Assembly: GCA_001414485.1 (NCBI GenBank)
Contig: LLEY01000082.1
Span: 124,001 to 188,000 of the forward strand
Length of the DNA stretch: 64,000 bases
Direction: 5' to 3'
From: Calycina herbarum
Taxonomy: Eukaryota; Ascomycota; Leotiomycetes; Helotiales; Pezizellaceae
This document shows positions 54,345 through 64,000 of this stretch, one piece after another. The stretch's first letter is position 1, and each line of letters starts with the position of its first letter. A program made the translations under genes and the position numbers. The notes beneath the pieces are model-generated. The model was not told where the DNA came from. It did no database searches and was given only the letters and a program-made list of their open reading frames with translations.

Positions 54345-57300
54345 CTACTTGACCACAAAAAGACCCAGATCTGTGATTTTTCTTCTCGGCAAGAGCTCCA
54401 TACCAACCCACATATTACCATCATCATCCTCTGCCAACCCTCCAAAGTTTTCCTCAAACTCTCGAACCACATTGAGAACCTTCCCAGAAAACAGTCGCTT
54501 CCCATGAGCGTCCAAACCATCTCTCGCAGATACCCCAACAACATAATATGCTTTGAACTTTCCTTCGATAACTGTAGCATCGGAATTGTCATCCTTAAGG
54601 CTTTTGAATTGCTCAGGCCAGACACGCCCGCTCAGTCCATCAATGTGGCTGAGGGCGACCATCAATCTCGGAAATCTGCTCTCAATACCACCAATGATTT
54701 CACGGACTTTATCATTCCCAACTTCGTCGATATCCCAAATATCAATTGTGACGAGGATGAAAGCACCAAATCCTGTGAAGAATTCTGAGATACCGGTTTC
54801 TTTCGAGATACATGATTCCCACTCTCCCTGAGATAGACAGGTAGATGTCAGAGTAAATTCACGAGTAAGTGATTCAGCCGTGAGCTTAGTGCAACTGGAA
54901 GCTACATTTGGACGAGCGGTGGGTGTATGAATTGAGTAAATGAATATTGCGTCCCGGAACGATCTTTGAGGGTTTTGATGGGAGGGTGTGATTGGGTCTG
55001 TGATGTTGTTGAGTGCATAATCAAACTTGGAATAGTAGGTGAAGAAGGCCCGGATTATCGTTGCTGGAGAAATTGAAGAAACCGGAGCGATGAGTTTCAG
55101 AACTCGGTTGAGCATTAGTGAGAGGTGAATTCCTCCAAGATAGCCAAATTTTGCGGAGTAGAGACCCCGGGATTTAAGATATAAGGAGAGATATCGGTGG
55201 GCCGTGCGGTACGATGGAAGGTTTGGTATGGTATTTATCAGGTATGCTGTATCGCGGAAGGTGTTAAGAGGGCGGAGTGCTGGAGGCGAGAGCGACGAGA
55301 TGAGATTTGTGTCGAAAACAAGGGATGGTAAATCTGGTGAGGTACTTTCTGAGTAGTATCTAGAAGAAAGATTAGTTCACCGATGAGCGTTGATAGTGAA
55401 TTGCAATCGCACCTTTTGACAAGTTCCGGTGCTTGACAGTATTGTAAGTCGAATTTTATACCGAAGATTTCAACTTCTATGATTGAGACAAGCGAGTTCA
55501 CGAAATGCAAAGACTTGAAGCCCTCTCCCCCCTTTTCGTCTTTGACTTTTACGAGTTGGGTAGTGGCATTATCGAAGAAAGCATTTGGCGCCACTATTCC
55601 CACTGCGAGAACATCCAGATCGCTGTCTGCAAAATAGGTATCCATTAAGTAACTGCCTAGAGGTGCAAGAAATAGCTTTCGTTCATGCCCTGGCGGAGAG
55701 AGATATGTTTGAAGTAACTCTAATGCTTTCAATCGCTGATCTCGGTCTTCGACGTCTGGGAGCAAGGGTTCTAGCAAGGCTTGGATATCTGTGGAATCCT
55801 CCATGATGTCCAAACCCGAGGTTTCCTGAGAGAACTGAGAGACCTCCTTATGAGGACCCAGTTTAACATTGAATGAGGCAAAGATTCCGAAATGATCACT
55901 CCCACACATTCCTTTCTCGTCTGGAAGTCCAATAATTTCGAAGTCCTGAGGTTGAATGCGACCACTTTTCGAAAAAAGAACCCGATCATACCGCTGGGGG
56001 CTTTTATCAATCTGAATCAAAGAAAGGGCAGCTAGAGGATTAAACAATCGATCAAACGTTGCACCTTCTTCCCCTTTGGAATTTCTGTCGTCCCGTGCTA
56101 ACAAAAAGTGTGGTGAGCAGGTAAAAGCATCTTCCAGTAAATCCTTATTTATGACGACGTCAAGCTTTTCAGCTGTTTCTGAGTCGATGATATTGCTGGA
56201 CAAGGCAGCACTAATAGTTCTGCTCGAAGTAGTGAGATTGAAATCGCCTGCTATGAAATAGTCGAAAGTTAACCTATCGTGTTCCTCTCTAAGAAATTGT
56301 AGTAGACTGTTCATTTGATTCAGCTTTGTTTCCACAGCCTGAGAAGTAAGCGCGCTTGTCAAATGAACATTGGCAACTTTCAATGCATGATCACCAAATG
56401 AGATAACTAGTGCTGTTTTATGTCGTTCCGGGAACTGCAGTGAAAAATATTCAAATGGAACTGATGCGAGAGTGACAAGATTTCGTTTACTTGGAAGTAG
56501 TGAAGATGGCATATGTGACGAAAACGGAAATTTTCCCCGTATAAATGGTTCCGCGAGAAGTAATGGGAGCATCTCGTCGTCGACTTCTTGCAAGCACAGA
56601 ACTCGGAGCGATGTATTTGGTGACTGTACCGATGATAGAGCTTTGACAATTAAAGGGAGGCGCATAGAGAATGGGGCCAACGGATCGGACATTAGGTTGT
56701 AAGTCAGGATACTTATTTCAGTAACTACTTCGCTTAAGCTATGAGATGATGTAGAAAGCCGATCATCTCTAAACCAGCCTTGGTCAACGATGTGAGAGTA
56801 AGACACGCTCCAATCTGTATCTAACAATTTGGTCCTATCTAGGAAAGTCAATTCAAAGACTTGGAGATCAGATTACATTAAGTTTTCACCTAGAACGAAG
56901 GGGGTAATACAACAACTGAGTTACATACCGGAATGATCTGGCAGATCTTGGAATGAACCAAGCGATATTTCATCAACAGTTTTCATTTCCCCGGAAATCT
57001 GTCGTTTAAAAACTGCTATCTTCGTTGCTTCCCAGTCTAATCCCACTAATTTCTTGACTTTTTCCGTCAAATCCTGGATGAAAGAGCCTTTGAGGGCAGC
57101 CTGGCCAACTCCGAGATGAGGTCTAAAGATACCATCATAAGTTCCATCTCTTTCCCGACAACCAAGTGCTTCAACCAGGACCTTTCTCAAGTGACAAATC
57201 TCTTGGCTAGATTCCACACTTGGTTTGAGAAAAACAGTTGCATTTTTCCGAAGTTCAAACACACCAACTTCGGACGTGATGACCTTGACATTCGCGATAT

Positions 57301-57523
57301 CGGGATTTTGTAGAGTGACTCGTAGTATGCTCAAAGCAGCTGTCAGCCGTGCTGGTTCCACGAAAGGATATATGATATTGATATGAGGATCCCATTTCCC
57401 GAAGGCTTTATCGTAAATTTTGCGAAGCGAATTAATCCCGTTTTGGAGATGTTTTGGGACGACGAGGGCGACAGCTGTGTCTGTGGATGTGAGCTGGAGT
57501 TGAGGAATTGTATGAGAAGCCAT
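54345..57523 (-). CDS. 2H phosphoesterase / EEP nuclease / PAP-type nucleotidyltransferase fusion
   Basis: Three exons, 56929-57523, 55413-56838 and 54345-55359, with introns of 90 and 53 nt, all in phase, give one protein of 1011 residues. Domain 1 (about 10-200) is a LigT/2H phosphoesterase with WDPHINIIYPF (H47) and FRPHLGVGQA (H136). Domain 2 (about 220-520) is an endonuclease/exonuclease/phosphatase with SILTYNLMSD, CLQEVDDEM, GDFNLTT and GSDHFGIFASF, so the metal and catalytic residues are kept. Domain 3 (about 540-760) is a nucleotidyltransferase of poly(A)-polymerase type: LGSYLMDTYFADSDLDVLAV, with the third Asp in FGIKFDLQYC. A PAP-like central region follows (SRGLYSAKFGYLGGIHLSLM). 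2H enzymes act on 2',3'-cyclic or 2'-5' RNA ends, so a role in RNA end processing or repair is inferred. No targeting signal. Confidence 0.88.
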
Positions 57524-59209
57524 TGTTTCGATAAATTATGGAGTCTGTAGATAGATTGATGTTCTCATCAACAAGAGAGTCAATGGGCCCGAAGGCCGAT
57601 CAGGTAAAGTATTGATTTTGATTCTTGATTCTGCCTCATGCTTGAGGCTGAGATGAAGTTCGCTCCGAGGATGTTCCGCCGAATGAATCATCATGAATGC
57701 CTTCCACGGCGATGACTCTGAGTGTGCGGGTGTTTTTTGATGGGATAGGAGAGTATAGGCTTGTGAGTAAAAATTGGGGGTTCTTGAGAGGTGCACCTTG
57801 TCGGTTCCAGGTTAGTGTGGCTGCTTATGGGCTGGCATTCCCAATTTAGTTCTACAATCAGATGGCTCGCGAATAGTTTCGGCTACAGATCATTGATACC
57901 ATCTCGTTCTCTTTCGTCCTCAACCCTTTGAAGCCGCCATGGCGCTATTTATCCTCGCTCGTGGGTTTAACGATACAACCAGCGAACCTCATCGAGCCTA
58001 ACCTGTTAGTTGTGCTGCCCCCTCTGCCTCGCTGTCCCATCATCCACCATCGCGACATAACCCCCAAAACATGCGCTCACTTCACATTTCCTAGAAACGA
58101 TCGGCTCTCTGATCAATTACGCAGCCATACACCTCTCTCGAACGAATGCGCGAGCCGATTTCCGGGTTGCCAATCGAATATTACCTACCTACCAACAGAA
58201 CTTGACCCCGCTCCTGACTTGGGAGAACTTGTGGCGGGAGTAGAGGCGAAGCGTTTTGTGTCAAGACTGGATAGCACAGGGATGCCAGTGGCTAAGCAAT
58301 TCGCAGATGGGAGGAGGGAGTGAAGACCTGGAGCCGGACTGAAGCGACATTGCCATTACGGTACGGCATCACAGCAAGTTCCTGTCATGATTTTAGGGTG
58401 AGTCACTGTTCCAAAAACAAAAATCGGAATCGCTTCTTTCATATCTCTTCTTTGTAGGCCACTTCTCTCAGGAGCAGGAATCTTGCTCTGGCTGTGGTGT
58501 AGTGTTTATTGTGTCCTACCACCCAATGGGCAATAAAATAAGCTCTAGTTGTTCTAATTTCTTGCACAATTCAATGTTTACATGACTTAAGCTGAGAATT
58601 CAGAACAACGGGGGTGCACAGTAGGGCGAACCTGTGGCTATGCAGAGCACAATCAACGAAACTGAAGCATTGGAAAGCCTCACACGGGGTCATGTGGTTC
58701 TTCGAGCAGTATTTTCCTTATTTCTACCGCTCATCACGATTTTTCCCGACTATCTGCATAGGAAATCGACTCAAGAGGAGCGAACTTCTTGTGCAGATGG
58801 TGGTGTTTGCAACGTTGCGATGCTTGGTCCGCCCACTCCCAGGGCGATGAAATGACGCCCCGTTGTGCCATTGCATTAAACCAGGCACTCTTCTATCAAC
58901 ACGTTTTGGTTCTTATGGATATGATTGAGCGCATGGAAATGTAGAAAAAGGGCGAGGGTCAGAATGTTATCTTTGCCCGATAGTGATTGTGAGATCATTG
59001 ACTATTGGTGATTATTTGGGAGGCTGCGCCTCCACATACAGAGCCAGTCACACAATGTGCAACCTTCAACATGGCGGCGTTCTGCAGATAGTCACAGCCA
59101 TTGCAGCAATTGGAATGGATATGTCTTCGTAGGTAAGTAGGTAATTCTTCAGTAGTTTGTATTATGTACCGAATCATTCCATTTTATTATCAAGTAGATC
59201 TTTTCAAAG
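57524..59209. other. Intergenic, no gene supported
   Basis: Overlapping short frames on both strands (57.5-58.3 and 58.6-58.9 kb) show no family, no convincing starts and no shared splice pattern. Promoters of the flanking genes lie at each end. Confidence 0.5.
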
Positions 59210-61538
59210 ATGGTTGACAATCACACTCAGATTCAGTCCTTGAACGGCGAAGGAGTCCCGCAAGATGAACTTTCATTGACTCCGTTACTTACGGATGTCC
59301 AATCGCCGGACTCCACACACTCACCTCTGGAAACAATTGGACCCGACTTTCCTCAAGACAAACTACTCCTTCCATTAATAGTGGCAGGATTTTACCAAGA
59401 GAAAAGGGACATTCTTACCACCATCACAACCTGTGCGTCCGAGGAACCACCCCCCCCCCCAAGTCAAGCCCTTCATCCCACAGCCGACTACTAAAACCCT
59501 CCATAATATATATTGGCTTTCGCCATTTGGGATGGTATCCTTTCCGTTTCTTGAGATATTGGCAGGCATCAGCCATCACTGATATTATAATTCATTTATT
59601 GGAAACGTGATAGGTGATAACACCGAGTAGCAACGTACTCACGAGTATAACCCGCGAAGCCTTCTTAGCAGATAGTAAGCTTACAACAAGATACAGAGTA
59701 GGAAACTTCTTCGCCTTTATTGTTCAGTCTAGTCTGGTCATGCCAATGACCTTTGCCTATACTCAATGGCTGTGGATGACGTTGAAGGAGAGTGAGGTTA
59801 CGATTGGAACCCTCAACAATGCTTTTGCGGCTCAGCATTCTCTCCTGTTTATTTTGAATCTAGAGATGTTTCGCAAGATCAAAGTTGGATATCTACTTGC
59901 CGCTACTATGTGGTGAGCATATGCTTGTGGGAAAATCCCGGAAGCCTCATTAATCATGTCTAGGTGTCTTTTCATTCCATCTCTGTTCACCCCTGGAACG
60001 TTATTCGTTCAATCGACTGATCAGTGGTCCCCAATCATCGACAGTGTCCGCGTTTTGAACATATCGGACCCTAGAGCGGCGAACCACTACACCTATTCAG
60101 TCTCTGCGAATGGCTCACACGAACTTAATAACGAAAGCATGATGTTTTTAGGACCACGGACTATCATTGATCGACTTTCAGTTGCAACGGCATCGGTTGG
60201 AGAGATTCTTCATATCCCACCGCCATTTGTTAATTCTTCTTATGAGATACAATTTTACAGCCCATCGGTCCAGTGCACAAAGGCCAGCGAGAACGTGTCA
60301 GATATCATAACAAAACATATTGAAGACCAGATGCAAACCACAGATAACATTACTCAAATATATAACGCCTATTTTGCGTACATCCCGGATCTTAGCAATG
60401 CCAGTGTCGCTGGTAGTGTGCCAAATCGATCTAAACAACCAGATCGTGGGTCAAATGAATTATGGTTGTCCTTTCGAAGAAATGGAACTGGTTTCACTGA
60501 TTATCACATACCAACTTGTCCAATAATCGAGTATCGAGTATGTCTCCCACCATTTTACCCCCTCAAGTACCCTACTTTACTTTTTTTGTAATGTGATTAG
60601 TGCCCTTTACTAACGCAATCACGATTTTTCCAGGTCTGCCAACTTTTCAACGCTTCATACCATCTCAACTTGACATTTGTTGATGGCAACCAGACCGTAA
60701 AAAATGTTTCTGGGAGTCCACCCGAGAATCTAAATAGAATCGATTATCCAGTTCATGACCTGACACAACATTCGTATTCCGCTTTCATGTGTGTTTTCAT
60801 GGACCAACTAGTTGGCAACTAGTTGGAACTTTGGGTTTTTACAACAACACTTCAAATAACAGGACCACGCCAGCGAGGTATAGCCAAATTGAATCCACCA
60901 TTGCAGCAACCAGTCTGTTGGGAAGCTCTGATTTGGAGTGTTACTTTGCTACTCACCATATTTACAAGGACGCAAATAGCCAAACAATCTTCTCACCAAA
61001 CTCTGAGCAAAGGACCCAAGACATACTCTTTCCGAAAAACCGTACCCTGGATGTTCTGATACCTGAACTTGCATTCAATACAACCATCAGTTTTATGGCT
61101 GACGATTTCCTCGCGTAAGTCTAATTCTTCAACCCAACCAAAGCCACCAGCTAATCTGATCACCAATAAAGTCCACTGGTCAAACAACCCGTCTCAATAA
61201 CCAAAGCAGTAAACCAATGGGCTTACCACAAACGCAATCTTCTCATCGCCTATGCTATCGCTATCCTCGCAGCACTGTTCGCTAATCTCCTAGGTGCTTA
61301 TGCTTACTTTCGTAATAAAGTTAGTCATGACTTATCTTTTCCTTCTCTTGCTTCTACGACCACGGATCAAACTTTTGTCGACCGGTTTTGGTCGGAAGAT
61401 CCGAAAACAAGGGGAAAGTTGCCACTTCCGGAGAGCCTCAAGAAGGTTGAGATTAAGTTTACGCCGTTGGATGAGGGAGGCTTGGGCTTTCAGACTGCGG
61501 ACGAGGTTAGGAGGAGACGGAGCATCGTCCCCGCGTGA
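59210..61538 (+). pseudogene. Large glycosylated membrane protein gene with two frame-breaking indels
   Basis: Exons 59210-59534, 59614-59912, 59964-60537, 60634-61114 and 61172-61538 splice cleanly (introns 79, 51, 96 and 57 nt), except for two lesions. In exon 1 an 11-C run (59450-59460) leaves the frame one base too long. In exon 4 an exact 11-bp tandem duplication (CAACTAGTTGG at 60805-60815 and 60816-60826) shifts the frame; counting one copy less restores phase. The product has helices near its N-terminus, a long extracytoplasmic domain with many N-x-S/T sequons, and a final membrane segment (LLIAYAIAILAALFANLLG) with a cytoplasmic tail. It resembles the fungal family often labelled formylmethionine-deformylase-like, whose function is unknown. 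It could be a recent pseudogene, or the C run could be a base-calling error. Confidence 0.7.
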
Positions 61539-61770
61539 TATATAAAATTTTCTATAATTGTTTAATTGTTTCCCGCTTGTCATAGGCAGTAGCGTAGCAT
61601 CCCCCTTTTGAATGATTATTGTAATCCTGCGATTCCAGAGCAATGCGATTTATGCGATGGCTTACGGGTCAATTGCCAGCTTACACGTGAGTAGGCTCGC
61701 GGTGGACAGAAAAAGAAACTCTCTAGTAAAATTTTGACACTACTCAAATACTTGAGAACATCGAAATTTG

Positions 61771-61857
61771 ATTGTTCTAAACACCTAGGGTAATATTGTA
61801 AATTGTCCTGGATTTTAGGGCAATTTTCTTGAATTGCCCAAGATGGCGGGAACAACA
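61771..61857. repeat. Three palindromic-repeat units with exact 31-bp period
   Basis: Starts at 61771 (ATTGTTCTAAACACCTAGGG), 61802 (ATTGTCCTGGATTTTAGGGC) and 61833 (ATTGCCCAAGATGGCGGGAA). Each is an imperfect 24-bp palindrome ending TAAT, CAAT or CAAC. Confidence 0.75.
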
Positions 61858-62877
61858 ACCAGTGAGACTCTGATCTTTCCTGCCACTTTTACTGTCCATC
61901 GCGACGTAGCTTACTCGTGGCTTACTAGAGTTACACAAAGACTCGCCCCTCAGGAGACAGCCAGAACAGTTAAACAACTATTCACTTTAAAGACTTGATG
62001 GATAGAGCAAACCATTTAAGGATCACTTTGATAAAAAGAAGTTTATCTCAATTTAATAGTCTTATCTCTACCACATCAAGCCTCAGTCCATCGACAAACT
62101 GCTTGAAGCCGTGGAAAGCCCCACTTGGTCGATGTAGAAAGACGACTTAATGTGGTATAGGTAGTAGATGTGCTTCCCCCAAATACTGCCACCCTCTTCC
62201 AAATCTACCAGTTACGATTGATAAATCCTGGAGGACAAAACGGAATATCCAGATGCTTCTTGATGTTGGATTCTACCCCCGCGAAAGCCTTGTTTTGTTT
62301 ATAACCCTTGGAGCAGGATCGTAAACTTTACGCATACTAAGCTTGAAGGCAGAACAGGAGTTAGAAACACAACATCCCAATCGTTCGGGTTATTTCACCA
62401 CAAGATCGACGGGTGTTGAAACTTTTGAGCAATCCATCAACGCTACTTCTGGGGTCATCCACCTCAAATAAGCTAGCCATAAGCAGTCTTGTGAAAACAA
62501 GCTTGTTGCCCAGCAGAGTAAACATCTCACGCTTAGCAGTTTATTGGATATCATTCCTCGACGCTTTTTTCTGAGAGAGAGAAAATGATTTTTAAGACAC
62601 GATACAGGCTGAATTTGACGGGAGGGGTAGAGAAAGTAAAACAAAGATCTGGCGAAAACGGAAAAATAGCAAATGCGTAAAAAGAAAGTTTCCTGGGTTC
62701 CTGCAACCACAACCAGCTCCTGGTAATCCACTATTCAGCACACCATGTGGCATGCTTGTTATGGCATGAAATTATACGAAGAACGAGGTGCGACGCAAGC
62801 CGAGGCTTCAAGAAGACTTCCTTGATCGGCATAGCTTATGATGGCACCAATTGTCAACCGCCCAACAACTGCTTGTT

Positions 62878-62977
62878 AGTACTTCGTCCTAGGCGAAACA
62901 GTCCATAGCGGGACCCAGCAACGCAGGGTTTATTTAGGAGGCCCCGTTATGAACTGTTACGCCTGGGACGAAGTACT
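62878..62977. repeat. 100-bp hairpin element with 35-bp inverted arms (MITE-like)
   Basis: The left arm 62878-62912 starts AGTACTTCGTCCTAGGCG and the right arm 62943-62977 ends CGCCTGGGACGAAGTACT. The arms match at 31 of 35 positions around a 30-bp loop. TA dinucleotides at both outer edges could be target-site duplications of a Tc1/mariner-type miniature element, but this is inference from two bases. Confidence 0.6.
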
Positions 62978-63685
62978 TATTCTTGATTTAAAATTCGGAC
63001 ACTGGAACAAATTCGTATCCTTCTCTTCTGCGACAAAAGAGCAGAGGACTTCTCTGCTTTCGGTCCTATTTAGGAAATGCTCACATTGCCACATTGCAAT
63101 TGAATCTGAGAAGTGAGGACTTGCCGCTCCAATTGGGAATAACGCTTTCTGGGCCGTTTCAATTATCGCACCAGTCGGAGATGAGCGCGGAGTCAAAGAA
63201 GCTTTTGTGGATATCGTGAAAAGTTCCCCTGAGCTTCTGCGCAGCATTTTCAGGATGCTCATGCTCCGCTTCAAGGTTCCCCGCCAATTTACCAAGTCAG
63301 GCGATGGATTCGCTAAGCACGTGACTGACATCGACTTCAAAAGTCCACCCCGAGGTTGAACCTTGCAAGCGTCCGCAATTATATCTCAAACACATTAATG
63401 GGGCAAATTTCCCCAGTCCCGGTAAACATGCGCAAACCCGAGATCTGGAAAATACTTTCCATCCACAATTCATCTTGAATTAATATCGTGCGTCAAGGAT
63501 GTCGCTTTGGTTCGCGATGCTTGTTCATTTGGCTTCCGTCGTTTCCCGTGATGGGTACAGAGTATAAGTTTCCTTGCGTTCCTCTTTTTCGTAGGCTTTT
63601 TTATCAGCCAACAGCAACTGTCCATTCTCTCTTTTGCTATTCTCGCCTCAATCTTTTGCCGTTTGTCTAATTTTTGCTCCTCAAC

Positions 63686-64000
63686 ATGAAGTTCTCAACA
63701 TCCCTCGTTTCCGCCGTGCTGGCTATGACCACAATGGCTACCCCAACTCCAGTTGAGGTCGAGAAACGCGCTGCTTCAACGATGTGTGGAAACTGGGGAA
63801 CAGTAGCCACGGCGGGATATACGGTTTACCACAACAACTGGGGAGCTGCTCAAGCCACATCCGGATCCCAATGCACAACTTTCACCTCTGTCAGCAGTGC
63901 CTTGTCATTCGTTTGGTCCACCAGCTGGACTTGGGTTGGAGGCGCCGGCCAAGTCAAGTCTTACTCAAACGTTGCACTTGAGGCTGTCAACAAGCAAATC
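63686..64000 (+). CDS. GH12 endoglucanase/xyloglucanase, N-terminal part (3' end outside window)
   Basis: The frame starts at ATG 63686 and is open to the window edge, 105 codons. A signal peptide (MKFSTSLVSAVLAMTTMATP) is followed by a short propeptide ending EKR, a Kex2-type site. The mature part reads MCGNWGTVATAGYTVYHNNW, GSQCTTFTSVSSALSFVWST and SWTWVGGAGQVKSYSNV. That order, with the two cysteines placed for the first disulfide and the WGxxxA-SGSQCT block, is the start of glycoside hydrolase family 12. The enzyme cleaves beta-1,4-glucan or xyloglucan of plant walls outside the cell. The catalytic glutamates lie beyond the window. Some GH12 proteins of plant pathogens are recognised by plants; whether this one is cannot be seen. 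Confidence 0.9.
   Translation, partial: MKFSTSLVSAVLAMTTMATPTPVEVEKRAASTMCGNWGTVATAGYTVYHNNWGAAQATSGSQCTTFTSVSSALSFVWSTSWTWVGGAGQVKSYSNVALEAVNKQI

Larger units (their letters stand above)
61539..63685. other. Intergenic with palindromic repeats and a hairpin element
   Basis: Three palindrome units at 61771-61857 and a 100-bp hairpin at 62878-62977 are listed separately. GAGTAAGC-type words occur near 61905-61930. A 127-residue minus-strand frame at 62957-63340 is unsupported. The last ~300 bp are the promoter of the GH12 gene. Confidence 0.5.

Noticed and set aside
57524..58860. Several ORFs of 70-130 codons between the fusion gene and the membrane-protein gene
   Set aside because: The larger one starts at a non-ATG codon, they overlap in several frames and none carries a family motif.
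62957..63340. 127-codon minus-strand ORF
   Set aside because: It has an ATG and a stop but no recognisable family, no splice partner and neighbours a repeat; kept only as a note in the intergenic entry.

Overview
The window is nuclear DNA of a filamentous ascomycete, most likely a leotiomycete (Helotiales, Sclerotiniaceae-like). This rests on 46-115 nt GT-AG introns with CTAAC/CTGAC branch sites, fungal-only families (ROT1, ECM11 domain, Fox2 with two SDR domains, TRI14-like, GH12 endoglucanase), intron-containing tRNA genes and intergenic DNA full of short repeats. The genus is an inference from overall appearance. All exon coordinates were joined by hand and checked for reading phase.

Layout. 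1-1.3 kb: 3' end of a cytochrome P450 gene and a tRNA-Pro. 1.3-4.7 kb: gene-poor decayed repeats and one copy of an unknown gene family. 4.7-10.8 kb: long-chain acyl-CoA synthetase (-), Rkm5-like methyltransferase (+), ECM11-domain protein (+). 11-14.5 kb: two small paralogous membrane-protein genes among repeat arrays. 14.7-22.4 kb: peroxisomal Fox2 (-), glycerate kinase-like P-loop kinase (+), zinc-finger regulator (+). 22.4-24.8 kb: a second family copy and short duplicated ORFs. 24.8-41.4 kb: a dense housekeeping block with Mtr10 importin (-), SmE (+), 5-formyl-THF cyclo-ligase (-), ROT1 (+), histidine acid phosphatase (-), a tiny tail-anchored-like ORF (+), NAD-isocitrate dehydrogenase subunit 2 (-) and exocyst Sec5 (+).

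41.4-54.3 kb is an accessory, repeat-rich stretch. It holds a tRNA-Gly with two insertions, degenerate satellites, relics of a fungal transcription factor and of an MFS sugar transporter, and one intact secreted TRI14-like gene. 54.3-57.5 kb encodes a 1011-residue fusion of a 2H phosphoesterase, an EEP nuclease and a poly(A)-polymerase-type nucleotidyltransferase. 59.2-61.5 kb is a membrane-protein gene broken by two small indels. The window ends inside a GH12 endoglucanase gene.

Functional links: acyl-CoA synthetase feeds the fatty acyl-CoA used by peroxisomal Fox2, and Idh2 acts in the TCA cycle. P450, TRI14-like, GH12, zinc-finger and transporter genes are the usual environment- or host-facing accessory set. 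The strongest oddities are the tRNA-Gly gene, whose T-arm holds an insertion that looks exactly like a spliceosomal intron, a family of about 24-bp imperfect palindromes in arrays with about 31-bp period at no fewer than ten intergenic sites, and the RNA-repair-like fusion protein.
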